From: Microbacterium sp. oral taxon 186 str. F0373
GTDB taxonomy: Bacteria; Actinomycetota; Actinomycetes; Actinomycetales; Microbacteriaceae
Length of the DNA stretch: 64,000 bases
Assembly (NCBI RefSeq): GCF_000411455.1
Contig: NZ_KE150457.1
Span: 934,474-998,473, forward strand
Direction: 5' to 3'
Within the stretch, counting starts at the first letter, position 1. The number at the start of each line of letters is the position of its first letter. The notes beneath the pieces were generated by a model, which did not search any database, had not been told where the DNA came from, and worked only from the letters and a program-made list of their open reading frames with translations. This document shows, in pieces, positions 21,444 to 32,106 of this stretch. The translations under genes were made by a program, and so were the position numbers.

Positions 21444-23021
21444 GTGGAGCCCACCCTGAACCCCGACCCCGCCCTCATCGCCGCGCTGCGCAGCGACCTG
21501 AGCGCTGCCGGCTACCGCGCCGACGCCGTGCGCTCGGTCTGGGGCCCGGTCGCCGACACCGCCGTCGGCCACGGCCTGCACGGACCCGCCCTGGCGGCCC
21601 TGGCCCCGCGCACCGATGCGCTCGCCACTCTCGCGCGCCTGCTGTTCCTCGGGGTAAGGACCGACCGTGACGCCGTCGCACGCGTGCTGCCGACGCTCGG
21701 GGCGCACGGGCTGGTCGACCTCGGCTTCGCGCGCATCGACGGGGATGCCGTCGTGCCGTCGGTGCTCGTGCGTCCTCAGGACGCGGCGGGTGCGTCGCAC
21801 GACACGGTCCGCTGGTGGATCGCGAGCGACCTCGACGAGGCCGCACTGGGCGGAGCGCTGCCCACGGGCCACGTCCTGGGTGTGGGGGGCGCCTCCCTCA
21901 CCCTTGCCGGTCTGCAGCTGACGACGCCGGCCCGCCGGGTCCTCGACGTCGGCACGGGCTGCGGCATCCAGGCCCTGCGCGCCCACCTCGCCCTGTCCGC
22001 CCCGTCCGCCCCGCACAGCGGGGCGCCGACGGATGCCGAGGCGCCGATCGTCGCCACGGACGTCTCCGGCCGTGCGCTCCTGTTCACCCGCATCAACGCG
22101 CTCCTCAACGACGCGGAGGGTATCGAGACCCGCCTCGGCAGTCTCTTCGAACCCGTCGCGGGTGAGCAGTTCGACCGCGTCGTGTCGAACCCGCCGTTCG
22201 TCATCACGCCGCGCGTCGCGGGCGTGCCGGAGTACGAGTACCGCGACGCCGGATACGCCGGCGACGACCTCGTCGCGGCGTTCGTGTCGGGGGTCGGCGC
22301 GGTGCTCGCACCCGGCGGCACCGCGCAGCTGCTGGGCAACTGGGAGTACCGCGCGGGCCAGGATGGGCTGCAGCGCGTGCGCGAGTGGGTCGCCGCCTCA
22401 CCGGTGCCGCTGGAGGCCTGGGTGATCGAGCGGGAGCGCCTCGACCCTCTCGCCTACGCCGAACTCTGGGTACGCGACGGCGGCACCGCGCCGGGGACGG
22501 CGGGCTACGGCGCGCTCGTCGACGCGTGGCTCGCCGACTTCGCCGCCCGCGAGGTCGATGCGGTCGGGTTCGGCTACCTGCTGCTGCGGCGCCCGGCATC
22601 CGCGATTCCCGCGCTGGCCCGCTACGAGCGCATCACGCACCCGTTGCCCGAGGACGGCGCCCTCGGTGCGCACCTGGGCGCCGCGCTCGCCGCCTTCGAT
22701 GCTCTCGAGGAGTTCGACGACGCGGCCCTCGCCGCCGCCCGCACGATCGTCGCCGACGACGTCACCGAGGCGCGTCATCATCTGCCCGGCGCCGAAGCCC
22801 CGAGCGTCATCGAACTGCGCCAGGGCGGCGGTCTCGGGCGCACCCTCGAGGTCGACCCCGCCCTCGCCGCTCTCGTCGGGGCCTCCGACGGTGAGCTCAC
22901 CGTCGGCCAGCTCTCCGATGCGATCGCGGAGCTGCTCGAAGTGGATGCCGCGGCCCTGCGCGCCGATCTGCTGCCGCGGGTGCGCGAGCTCGTCTTCATC
23001 GGGATGCTGCGGCTGGCGTGA
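21444..23021 (+). CDS. Class I SAM methyltransferase with DUF7059-type N-terminus
   Basis: A 525-residue protein from GTG 21444. An N-terminal winged-helix-like part (1-110) precedes a Rossmann methyltransferase: SAM motif VLDVGTGCGIQALRAHLA (about 167-184) and catalytic NPPF (about 249-252), the mark of enzymes that methylate amino groups of bases or glutamine. A C-terminal domain of about 150 residues follows. This architecture is widespread in actinobacteria (DUF7059/DUF7782). The substrate is not known; rRNA or release factor would fit NPPF. The N-terminus diverges from the DUF6049 gene. Confidence 0.85.
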   Translation: MEPTLNPDPALIAALRSDLSAAGYRADAVRSVWGPVADTAVGHGLHGPALAALAPRTDALATLARLLFLGVRTDRDAVARVLPTLGAHGLVDLGFARIDGDAVVPSVLVRPQDAAGASHDTVRWWIASDLDEAALGGALPTGHVLGVGGASLTLAGLQLTTPARRVLDVGTGCGIQALRAHLALSAPSAPHSGAPTDAEAPIVATDVSGRALLFTRINALLNDAEGIETRLGSLFEPVAGEQFDRVVSNPPFVITPRVAGVPEYEYRDAGYAGDDLVAAFVSGVGAVLAPGGTAQLLGNWEYRAGQDGLQRVREWVAASPVPLEAWVIERERLDPLAYAELWVRDGGTAPGTAGYGALVDAWLADFAAREVDAVGFGYLLLRRPASAIPALARYERITHPLPEDGALGAHLGAALAAFDALEEFDDAALAAARTIVADDVTEARHHLPGAEAPSVIELRQGGGLGRTLEVDPALAALVGASDGELTVGQLSDAIAELLEVDAAALRADLLPRVRELVFIGMLRLA

Positions 23022-23060
23022 CCCCGGGGGCGGCGAGGGTGCGCCGGTAGGCTGGAAACC

Positions 23061-24500
23061 ATGCTCAACATGGCCGAAGGCCTCGACCGGCTCGGGTCGC
23101 TCGCGACCTCGCCGATCATGGCGACCCTCGGCGCCGCGTTCGCCCAGGCCGGGTTCGAACTGGCAATCGTCGGCGGTCCGGTGCGCGACGCGCTGCTGGG
23201 TCGCCCGACCCACGACCTCGACCTCACCACCAATGCCCGCCCCGACGACATCCTGCGGATCGTCAAGCCGCTCGCGACCGCGACGTGGGACATCGGTCGG
23301 GCGTTCGGCACGATCGGCGCGAAGATGCCGGGCCCGGCCGGCACCTCCGAGCAGGTCGAGATCACCACCTACCGCGCCGACAGCTACGACGGGCTCACAC
23401 GCAAGCCCACCGTCGCGTTCGGTGACAGCCTCGACGACGACCTCGCCCGTCGCGACTTCACGGTCGGCGCCATGGCGCTGCGTCTGCCCGTGCCCGCCCT
23501 GGTCGACCCGACCGGCGGCGTCGAGGATCTCATCGCGGGCGTCCTGCGCACCCCGGGCGACCCCGACGTCAGCTTCGGCGACGATCCCCTCCGCATGCTG
23601 CGCGCCGCCCGGTTCGCCAGTCAGCTCGAGTTCGAGGTCGCGCCGGCGACCCTCGAGGCCATGGAGCGCCTGCGCGCGACGATCGAGATCGTCAGCCCCG
23701 AGCGTGTGCAGGCCGAGCTCGTGAAGCTCCTCGCCACCGACGATCCGGTGCGCGGCATCCGCATCCTCGTCGAGACGGGGCTGATGGGCGAGATCCTCCC
23801 CGAGGTGCCCGCACTGCGCCTCGAGGTCGACGAGCATCACCACCACAAGGACGTCTACGAGCACTCGCTCACGGTCCTGCGCCAGGCCATCGAGCTGGAG
23901 CACGCCCGGCATCCGGGAGCCGCGCCCGATACGACGCTGCGCCTGGCCGCCCTGCTGCATGACATCGGCAAGCCCGCGACGCGCAAGCTCGAGCCGGGCG
24001 GCGGTGTCAGCTTCCACCACCACGACGTCAAGGGTGCGCGCCTGGCGCGCAAGCGCCTGCAGGCGCTGCGCTTCGACGGTGACACGATCTCGGCGGTCAC
24101 GCAGCTCATCGAGCAGCACCTGCGCTTCTTCGGGTACGCCGAGGGCGCCTGGACCGACTCGGCGGTGCGGCGCTACGTGCGGGATGCCGGGGATCAGCTC
24201 GAGCGGCTCCACATCCTCACCCGCGCCGACGTGACCACCCGCAACGCGAAGAAGGCCACGCGGCTGCGACGGGCGTACGACGACATCGAGTGGCGCATCG
24301 ACGAGCTCGCCTCGCAGGAGGAGCTCGCCGCCATCCGCCCCGAGCTCGACGGCAACCGGATCCAGGAGATCCTCGGCATCCCGCCCGGCCGTGAGGTCGG
24401 CGAGGCGTACCGCTTCCTGCTCGAGGTGCGCCTGGACGAGGGCCCGATCGGCGCGGATGCCGCCGAGCAGCGCCTGCGCGCCTGGTGGGACGCCCGCTGA
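23061..24500 (+). CDS. cca: CCA tRNA nucleotidyltransferase
   Basis: A 479-residue class II polymerase beta-like enzyme that adds CCA to tRNA 3' ends. It has AIVGGPVRDALLGR (about 35-48), the metal-binding HDLDLTTNARPDD (about 51-63), and RRDFTVGAMAL. An HD domain (LLHDIGKPATRK, near residue 300) follows. The ATG at 23061 lies 39 bases after the methyltransferase. In related genomes this gene sits next to the DUF6049-murJ-trxB group, as here. Confidence 0.94.
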   Translation: MLNMAEGLDRLGSLATSPIMATLGAAFAQAGFELAIVGGPVRDALLGRPTHDLDLTTNARPDDILRIVKPLATATWDIGRAFGTIGAKMPGPAGTSEQVEITTYRADSYDGLTRKPTVAFGDSLDDDLARRDFTVGAMALRLPVPALVDPTGGVEDLIAGVLRTPGDPDVSFGDDPLRMLRAARFASQLEFEVAPATLEAMERLRATIEIVSPERVQAELVKLLATDDPVRGIRILVETGLMGEILPEVPALRLEVDEHHHHKDVYEHSLTVLRQAIELEHARHPGAAPDTTLRLAALLHDIGKPATRKLEPGGGVSFHHHDVKGARLARKRLQALRFDGDTISAVTQLIEQHLRFFGYAEGAWTDSAVRRYVRDAGDQLERLHILTRADVTTRNAKKATRLRRAYDDIEWRIDELASQEELAAIRPELDGNRIQEILGIPPGREVGEAYRFLLEVRLDEGPIGADAAEQRLRAWWDAR

Positions 24501-24514
24501 CCCCTCTTCCCCTC

Positions 24515-24596
24515 CGCGAGCCGCCACGTTCGTGCCGAGCCGCCATGCGCCGGCGCGTCGAATCTTGGCGGCTCGGGGCAATCTTGGCGGCTCGCG
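24515..24596. repeat. Nested double inverted repeat (GAGCCGCCA family)
   Basis: Outer arms CGCGAGCCGCCA (24515-24526) and TGGCGGCTCGCG (24585-24596), and inner arms CCGAGCCGCCA (24535-24545) and TGGCGGCTCGG (24566-24576), all perfect. It sits between cca and the GAF regulator and could terminate cca transcription. The same layout recurs at 29736 and 32004 with different core words. Confidence 0.8.
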
Positions 24597-24638
24597 ATCT
24601 AGACTGACGGCACCTCCTCACCGTCGAACGGAGTCGCC

Positions 24639-25967
24639 GTGCCCTCGCCGTGGTCATCGCGCCGCGAGGTCTCGCCAGAGACGTCGCGTCTGCTGATCGA
24701 GCGCGCGCACGAAGAGCTGGTCGGGGGCAACGTCGGCGATCCGCGGCTCGATCAGATCCGCCCGCTCGTGCAGGACTCCTGGCGACGCTCGCTCGCGCAC
24801 CTCGTCGGCGCCGAGGGCCTGCCACCGCTCGATCTGGGTGACGACGAACTCGAGGCGTATCGGCGGGCGCATCCTCTCTCGGCGGCGATGGACATGATCC
24901 GCGCCCTGCTGCTGCCGGGTGGGGAGAGCGACTCGGGAGTCGTGGTCGCCGTGGGGGATGCCGTCGGCCGTCTGTTGTGGGTGGAGGGCGACCGCCGGGT
25001 GCGCAGCCTCACGGGAGACATGGGCTTCGTCGCGGGCGCGAACTGGTCGGAGGAGGCGGTGGGCACCTCGGCGCCCGGCACCGCGCTGGCCCTCGGACGC
25101 TCCGTGCAGATCCACGGGGCCGAGCACTACAACCGGCTCGTGCAGCCCTGGTCGTGCACGGCGGCGCCGGTCTACGACCCCGAGACGCGCCAGGTACTCG
25201 GCGTCATCGATGTCACGGGCGACAGCGATGCCGCCACACCGCAGGCGCAGCTGCTCGTCGACGCGACGGCGCGCGCCGTCGAATCCGAGCTGCTCGTCGG
25301 CAGGCTCCGCGCCCGCGCCCAACCTCCCGCGCCGCGGCGGACGCAGCGGCCCGCGGTGGCAGCGGCGACCGCGACGACGATGCTGCGCGTGCTCGGCCGC
25401 GACCGTGCGCTCCTCGACGTCGCCGGACCCGACAGCGCCACGGTGACCGAGTTGTCGGCCCGGCACGCCGAGATCCTCCTCATGCTCGCCGTGCACCGCG
25501 AGGGGCTGTCGGCCGAGCGGCTCGGACAGCTCGTCTACGGCGAGGATGCCGCGGAGGGAACGCTGAGGCCGGAACTCGTCCGCCTCCGCAAAGTGCTGGA
25601 GCGGGTCGCGCCGCACCTGGTCCCGGCATCCCGGCCCTACCGCCTCACCGCAGAGCTGCACACCGACGCCCACCAGGTGGTCGCGTTGCTCGGACGCGGC
25701 GCCCACCGGGTGGCGCTCGCCGCCTACCGCGGACGGGTGCTTCCCGACTCGGTCGCGCCGGGGGTGGAGGAGTTCCGCGACTCGGTGCGGCTCGCCCTGC
25801 GCGACGCACTGCTCACGGAGGCATCGGTCGACGTGCTGCTCGCCTACGCCGACACCGATGACGGAGCCGCCGACGCCGAGGTCCTGCGTCTGGCCCTCGA
25901 GATGCTGCCGGCCCGCTCTCCCCGCCGCGCCGGTCTCGTCGCGCGGATCGAGAAGCTCGAGGCCTGA
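24639..25967 (+). CDS. GAF-domain transcriptional regulator with C-terminal winged helix
   Basis: A 442-residue protein from GTG 24639. The N-terminal half resembles the sensor part of AcoR-type activators: a helical segment with VQDSWRRSLAH, then a GAF domain (about 90-215) with GFVAGANWSEEAVGTSAPGTA and VIDVTGDSD. Instead of the sigma-54 AAA+ module, the C-terminus (about 260-360) looks like a winged-helix/SARP-type DNA-binding region (HAEILLMLAVHREGLSAERLGQLVYGED). In actinobacteria such regulators commonly accompany aldehyde dehydrogenase genes; here the aldehyde dehydrogenase is 4 kb downstream, so control of it is plausible but not shown. Confidence 0.78.
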   Translation: MPSPWSSRREVSPETSRLLIERAHEELVGGNVGDPRLDQIRPLVQDSWRRSLAHLVGAEGLPPLDLGDDELEAYRRAHPLSAAMDMIRALLLPGGESDSGVVVAVGDAVGRLLWVEGDRRVRSLTGDMGFVAGANWSEEAVGTSAPGTALALGRSVQIHGAEHYNRLVQPWSCTAAPVYDPETRQVLGVIDVTGDSDAATPQAQLLVDATARAVESELLVGRLRARAQPPAPRRTQRPAVAAATATTMLRVLGRDRALLDVAGPDSATVTELSARHAEILLMLAVHREGLSAERLGQLVYGEDAAEGTLRPELVRLRKVLERVAPHLVPASRPYRLTAELHTDAHQVVALLGRGAHRVALAAYRGRVLPDSVAPGVEEFRDSVRLALRDALLTEASVDVLLAYADTDDGAADAEVLRLALEMLPARSPRRAGLVARIEKLEA

Positions 25968-25997
25968 GCGCCCGCGGCGCTCGGTGCCGGCGCTCGT

Positions 25998-26060
25998 AAC
26001 TCCGCCTGAGCGCGGGTGGTGGTGGGCTGGGGGCGCGGAGCGGTTGGTTGAGGCGGAGTT
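25998..26060. repeat. Intergenic inverted repeat (AACTCCGCCT family)
   Basis: Arms AACTCCGCCT (25998-26007) and AGGCGGAGTT (26051-26060) are perfect and enclose a 43-base G-rich spacer, between the GAF regulator and malQ. The remainder of this roughly 190-base gap holds no gene. Confidence 0.65.
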
Positions 26061-26160
26061 GCGCGCGCGGCGGCGTCCGACCCGACCCCGGCGCGACAGG
26101 GTCGGGTGAGGATGCCAGGATGGGCGCAGACGCCGTCACCGGCGCCGAGGGAGGATCGAC

Positions 26161-28296
26161 ATGACCGACGACGCGCCCACCCCCGACCTCGTGCGGCTCG
26201 CCGCCGTGCACGGCATCGCGACGGAGTACTGGTCGTTCTTCGGCGACCGGGTGCAGGTCCCGGCATCCACCCTCCGCGCGGTGCTCGCGGCCATGCGCGT
26301 CGACGCCTCGTCGGATGCCGCGGTCACGGCATCCCTCATCGCCGAGGAGGAGCGGGTGTGGCGCGAACTGCTGCCCGCCTCGTTCGTGACGCGCGCCGGC
26401 GTCGGCGTGCTGTGGGTGCACGTCTTCGACGGGCACGACGTGACCGTGACGGTGGCTCTCGAGGAGGGGTCGGAGCGCGCGCTCACGATCCCCGAGCAGC
26501 GCCCGGCAGCGCGGCTGGTGGACGGCATCCTGCGGTGGCGGGTCGAGATTCCGGTGCCCGACGACCTGCCGCTGGGGTGGCACACCGTGCGCGCGGAGCA
26601 GCGCCCGTTCGGCGGCGCCGAGGCCGACCGCACGGCATCCGCTCCCTTCGTGATCACGCCCGATCGCCTCGGCGACCCGCCCGCCCGTGGCGGGCGTACG
26701 CGCGGCTGGGGCCTCATGGCGCAGCTGTACTCCGTGCGCTCCCGGGCATCGTGGGGCCTCGGCGACTTCGCCGATCTCGCCGACCTCGCGGCGATCGCGG
26801 GCGAGCGCGGCGCCGACTTCCTGCTGATCAACCCCGTGCACGCGGCTGAGGTGACCAGTCCGATCGAGCCGTCGCCGTACCGCCCCGCGACCCGCCGCTT
26901 CGTGGCGCCGCTGTACGTGCGTCCCGAAGACATCCGCGAGGTCGCCTACCTGACGCCCACCGAGCGCGCCGTCGTCGAGGCCGCCCGCGGCCCCGTCGCA
27001 GCGATGGACGACGACGCGGACCGCATCGATCGCGACGCGGTCTGGGCCGCCAAACGACTCGGCCTCGACGCGATCTTCGCGGTGCCGCTGACGCCGTCGC
27101 GTCGCGCCGAGCTCGATGCCTTCGCCGCGCGCGAGGGACAGCCGCTGCAGGACTTCGCCCTGTGGTGCGCGCTCGAGGAGCACTACCTCGGTCGCGAGAG
27201 GCCGGCCGAGGTCGACGACATCCGCTCCCCGCTGGTCGCCGAGCTGCGCACGCGCCTGGCCGACCGCGTCGCGTTCCACGTGTGGCTGCAGTGGATCGCC
27301 GACCAGCAGGTCGCCGATGCGCAGGCCGCAGCCAAGGCGGCGGGCATGGCGATCGGTGTCATGCACGACCTGGCCGTCGGGGTGCACCCGCAGGGGTCGG
27401 ACGCGTGGTCGCTGCGGGAGATGTACGCGACCGGCATGGCGGTCGGCGCGCCGCCCGACATGTACAACCAGCAGGGCCAGACCTGGAATCAGCCGCCGTG
27501 GCTGCCGCGCGCGCTCGCCGAGGCCGGGTACGCCCCGCTGCGCGACATGATCCGGACGCTCCTGCGCCACGCCGGCGCGCTGCGCATCGACCACGTGATC
27601 GGGCTGTTCCGCCTGTGGTGGATCCCCGAGGGGCTGAGTCCCGCCGCCGGCACGTACGTCCGCTACGACCACGAGGCGATGATCGGCGTGCTGCTGCTCG
27701 AGGCCCACCGCGCCGGGGCCGTGCTCATCGGCGAGGACCTCGGCAACGTCGAGCCGTGGGTGCGCGAGTACCTGTCGGCGCGCGGCGTGCTCGGCACCTC
27801 GGTGCTGTGGTTCGAGCGCGAGGGCGACGGTTTCCGTCCGCCCGAGCAGTACCGCCGAGCGCTGCTGGCCACCGTGAACACGCACGACCTGCCGCCGACC
27901 GCGGGGTATCTGGCCGACGAGCACGTCGCCCTCCGCGCACGGCTCGGTCTGCTGACGCGTCCGGTCGAGGAGGAGCTGGCCGACGCGGATGCCGAGCGGG
28001 CGACCATGCTGGCAATGCTGCGGGAGCGCGGCCTGCTGGGCGCAGACCCGAGCGAGGCGGAGGTGATCGCGGCGCTCAACGTGCTGATCACGGCATCCCC
28101 CTCGCAGCTGCTCGGGGTGGCGCTGGTGGATGCCGTCGGGGAGCGCCGCGCGCAGAACCAGCCCGGAACCGACCGCGAGTACCCCAACTGGCAGATCCCG
28201 CTCGCGGGACCGGACGGTCGTGCGGTGCTGCTGGACGAGCTCGCGGACAACTCGCGGTTCGACGCGCTCACGCGCGCCGTCGACGACCACCTCTGA
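26161..28296 (+). CDS. malQ: 4-alpha-glucanotransferase (amylomaltase, GH77)
   Basis: A 711-residue GH77 enzyme that disproportionates maltodextrins and releases glucose. An N-terminal beta-sandwich extension (1-170), usual in actinobacterial MalQ, precedes the catalytic barrel from GWGLMAQLYSVRS. Catalytic residues are readable: nucleophile in RIDHVIGL (Asp477), acid/base in GEDLG (Glu525) and NTHDLP (Asp576). It stands alone; no other maltodextrin gene is nearby. The 3' end overlaps the convergent eamA frame by 29 bases. Confidence 0.95.
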   Translation: MTDDAPTPDLVRLAAVHGIATEYWSFFGDRVQVPASTLRAVLAAMRVDASSDAAVTASLIAEEERVWRELLPASFVTRAGVGVLWVHVFDGHDVTVTVALEEGSERALTIPEQRPAARLVDGILRWRVEIPVPDDLPLGWHTVRAEQRPFGGAEADRTASAPFVITPDRLGDPPARGGRTRGWGLMAQLYSVRSRASWGLGDFADLADLAAIAGERGADFLLINPVHAAEVTSPIEPSPYRPATRRFVAPLYVRPEDIREVAYLTPTERAVVEAARGPVAAMDDDADRIDRDAVWAAKRLGLDAIFAVPLTPSRRAELDAFAAREGQPLQDFALWCALEEHYLGRERPAEVDDIRSPLVAELRTRLADRVAFHVWLQWIADQQVADAQAAAKAAGMAIGVMHDLAVGVHPQGSDAWSLREMYATGMAVGAPPDMYNQQGQTWNQPPWLPRALAEAGYAPLRDMIRTLLRHAGALRIDHVIGLFRLWWIPEGLSPAAGTYVRYDHEAMIGVLLLEAHRAGAVLIGEDLGNVEPWVREYLSARGVLGTSVLWFEREGDGFRPPEQYRRALLATVNTHDLPPTAGYLADEHVALRARLGLLTRPVEEELADADAERATMLAMLRERGLLGADPSEAEVIAALNVLITASPSQLLGVALVDAVGERRAQNQPGTDREYPNWQIPLAGPDGRAVLLDELADNSRFDALTRAVDDHL

Positions 28297-29175
28297 CGAG
28301 CGGCTGGGGCGCCGGCCCAGGCCCCGGAGCGGTGGGCGCGAGGGTGCCGATGAGCACCCCGACCACGACGAGCGCGAGGCCGACGATCTGCGCGGGACCG
28401 AACGGCTCGTGCGCGACGACGACGCCCAGGAGCACACCGGTCACGGGATTGAGCAGCCCGATCACGCCGACGACGGCGCCGGGAAGTCGCGACAGACCGG
28501 TGAACCAGGCGGCGTAGGCGCCCGCCGTCGCCACGAGGATGATGTACGCGAAACCGAGCAGCGCCGGTCCGTCGAGCGCCGGCGGTGCACCCTCCACGAC
28601 GATCGCGACCGGCATCACGACGAGCGAGCCGGCGATCAGCTGCCACGCCGTCATCGTCAGCGGTGGCACGTCGGCTCCCCATCGCCTCGTCAGCACGAAG
28701 CCGAGCGATGACGACAGCATCGCCACGACGGATGCCGCGATGCCCCACCCGTCGGCATCCCCGCCGCCGGGCTGGAGCATGACGATCACGCCGACGATGC
28801 CGAGGACGGCACCGCCGGCGGCCCGAAGAGTCGGACGCTGGCGGAGCATCATCCAGCTGAGCAGGAGCAGCGCCGCCGCAGACGTGGACATGATCGTCGC
28901 CGCCAGGCTCGTGGCGAGTCGCTGCGCCGCGACGTAGACGAGCACGTTGAGGCCGCCGACGGTGAGGGTGCCCAGCACGATCGCCACCACCACGCGCCGC
29001 GCGGCAGGCGCCGCGTGACGAGCAGCACGAGAAGACCCGCCGGCAGACAGCGGATGACCGCCCCCCACAGGGCCGTATCGGGCGGGAGTAGGTGGCGCGT
29101 CACGAAGTACGTGCTGCCCCAGGCGATGGGGGCGATCGCCGTCACGAGCACCCAGCGACGCCCTTTATCTTCCAC
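28268..29175 (-). pseudogene. EamA-family drug/metabolite transporter, frameshifted
   Basis: Two frames together give one DMT exporter of about 300 residues. The first, from GTG 29175, reads EDKGRRWVLVTAIAPIAWGS ... LVTRRLPRGAWWW and then loses resemblance. The second picks up near 28990 with VLGTLTVGGLNVLVYVAAQRL and continues through eight or so hydrophobic helices to 28268. The switch lies in a CGCGCGGCGCG/TGGTGGTGG stretch at about 28978-29000, where one base appears to be missing. It is either a real pseudogene or a sequencing error in a GC-rich run. It is divergent from marR and shares its operator. Confidence 0.8.
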
Positions 29176-29201
29176 GGAAGAGAATATAGCTTCCGCGGAA
29201 G
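29169..29201. promoter_or_regulatory. Twin palindromic operator between eamA and marR
   Basis: Two 12-bp palindromes of the form CTTCCRCGGAAG (29169-29180 and 29190-29201) with centres 21 bases apart, two helical turns. The first covers the eamA start codon and the second lies 15 bases before the marR start, so a MarR dimer on each could shut both genes. Confidence 0.75.
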
Positions 29202-29215
29202 GTAAAGTCGACGGC

Positions 29216-29707
29216 GTGCAGGATCACGTCGACCTCGTCCAGGAGCAGTGGCGCCGCGAACGCCCCGATCTCGATCCGTCGCCGCAGGGCGTGATCGGCC
29301 GTCTTCATCGCCTGGCCGCGGCGCTGACGGCGGAGCTGACTGCCGTCTACGCGCAGTTCGGGCTCAGCGAGGCGGAGTTCGACCTCCTGGCATCCCTTCG
29401 CCGCGCCGGTGCGCCGTACGAGCTGCCGGCGGGCGAACTGGCCGACCACACGATGGTCACCACCGGCGGGCTCACCAAGCGTGTCGACCGCCTGATCGAC
29501 CGCGGCCTCGTCGTCCGCACGGATGCCGAGGACGACCGCCGTCGGCGCCTCGTACGCCTCACCCCCGAGGGCGTCGACCTCATCGACCGTGCGTTCACGG
29601 CGCACCTCGCCAACGAGCACCGCCTTCTCGCGCTCCTGCCTGCGGGCGACGCCGACGCCCTGCGCGACGCCTCCCGCCGCTGGCTCGCCGCCCTCGCCCA
29701 CGACTGA
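29216..29707 (+). CDS. MarR-family transcriptional regulator
   Basis: A 163-residue winged-helix protein from GTG 29216. The MarR core is clear: LSEAEFDLLASLRRAG, then recognition region ELADHTMVTTGGLTKRVDRLIDRGLV, then the wing RTDAEDDRRRRLVRLTPEG. The longer open frame starting at 29015 covers the divergent gene and is refused. It most likely represses itself and the divergent EamA exporter through the paired palindromes just upstream. Confidence 0.92.
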   Translation: MQDHVDLVQEQWRRERPDLDPSPQGVIGRLHRLAAALTAELTAVYAQFGLSEAEFDLLASLRRAGAPYELPAGELADHTMVTTGGLTKRVDRLIDRGLVVRTDAEDDRRRRLVRLTPEGVDLIDRAFTAHLANEHRLLALLPAGDADALRDASRRWLAALAHD

Positions 29708-29735
29708 CCCCCGGCATCCCGCCCCGCCCCCGCCG

Positions 29736-29802
29736 CGAGAAACCACTCGCGCGCCGAGAAACACCCCACGCAGGGGTTTCTCGGCACGCAACGTGTTTCT
29801 CG
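29736..29802. repeat. Nested double inverted repeat (CGAGAAAC family)
   Basis: Outer arms CGAGAAAC (29736-29743) and GTTTCTCG (29795-29802); inner arms starting GCCGAGAAAC (29753) and ending GTTTCTCGGC (29785). It lies between marR and the aldehyde dehydrogenase. The layout is the same as at 24515 and 32004. Confidence 0.78.
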
Positions 29803-29944
29803 TGGCGGATGCCGCGGCGCAAGCCACGCGGATGCCGCGGCGCCCGCCGCCCGCGCAACGCGATGCAACGTTGCGGTGCGTAGCGTCAGCGCATCCGAAC
29901 GCGGCGAGGGATGCCGCGGACCATGCACTGTCGAAGGAGACATC

Positions 29945-31492
<1,548 letters not shown>

Positions 31493-31507
31493 GCCGACAC
31501 GCGACGG

Positions 31508-31565
31508 CGAGACACGACCTGCCGCCCCGGACGCCCGTGCGTTTCGGACGGCAGGTCGTGTCTCG
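31508..31565. repeat. Inverted repeat between the ALDH and DUF779 genes (GAGACACG family)
   Basis: Perfect 17-base arms CGAGACACGACCTGCCG (31508-31524) and its complement (31549-31565) around a 24-base loop. It ends about 20 bases before the DUF779 start, so it could trim ALDH read-through or stabilise the ALDH transcript. Confidence 0.8.
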
Positions 31566-31584
31566 GCAGAGAAAGGGTCCGGTC

Positions 31585-31968
31585 ATGACCACCACACTCA
31601 GCAGGGTCGCGGTCACGGATGCCGCGGCATCCCTGCTGCGCCAGCTCACGGCGCAGCACGGGAAGCTCATGTTCCACCAGTCCGGCGGATGCTGCGACGG
31701 CAGCGCACCGATGTGCTACCCCGTGGGCATGTTCCTGACGGGGCCGTCGGATGTGAAACTCGGCGACCTCGACGTGGGTCTCGACGATCCGATCGAGGTC
31801 TTCATCTCCGAGGCGCAGTTCGCGTACTGGAAGTACACGCACCTCACGATCGACGTCGTCCCGGGCCGCGGGGCGGGCTTCAGCGTGGAGGGTCCGACGG
31901 GGATGCGCTTCCTCATCCGCTCGCGGATGCTCGACGACGCCGAGCTCGACCACTTCGGCCTGCGCTGA
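31585..31968 (+). CDS. DUF779 family protein
   Basis: A 127-residue protein from ATG 31585. The family core MFHQSGGCCDGSAPMCYPVG, rich in cysteines that may bind metal, is followed by FISEAQFAYWKYTHLTIDVVPGRG. DUF779 genes sit beside acetaldehyde-type aldehyde dehydrogenases in many bacteria. The molecular role is not known. Confidence 0.9.
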   Translation: MTTTLSRVAVTDAAASLLRQLTAQHGKLMFHQSGGCCDGSAPMCYPVGMFLTGPSDVKLGDLDVGLDDPIEVFISEAQFAYWKYTHLTIDVVPGRGAGFSVEGPTGMRFLIRSRMLDDAELDHFGLR

Positions 31969-32003
31969 GCGCGGCATCCCCGGCCGCGTCGCGCCGCGGT
32001 CCA

Positions 32004-32070
32004 CGAGACACCACTCCCGCACCGAGACACGGGTGCACAGCGTGTGTCTCGGTGCGCAGCGCGTGTCTCG
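32004..32070. repeat. Nested double inverted repeat (CGAGACAC family)
   Basis: Outer arms CGAGACAC (32004-32011) and GTGTCTCG (32063-32070); inner arms CACCGAGACAC (32020-32030) and GTGTCTCGGTG (32044-32054). It lies between convergent DUF779 and the response regulator. Confidence 0.8.
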
Positions 32071-32106
32071 AGGTTCAGGGAGTCGGGGAGGGGGCGGATG
32101 CCGGGG

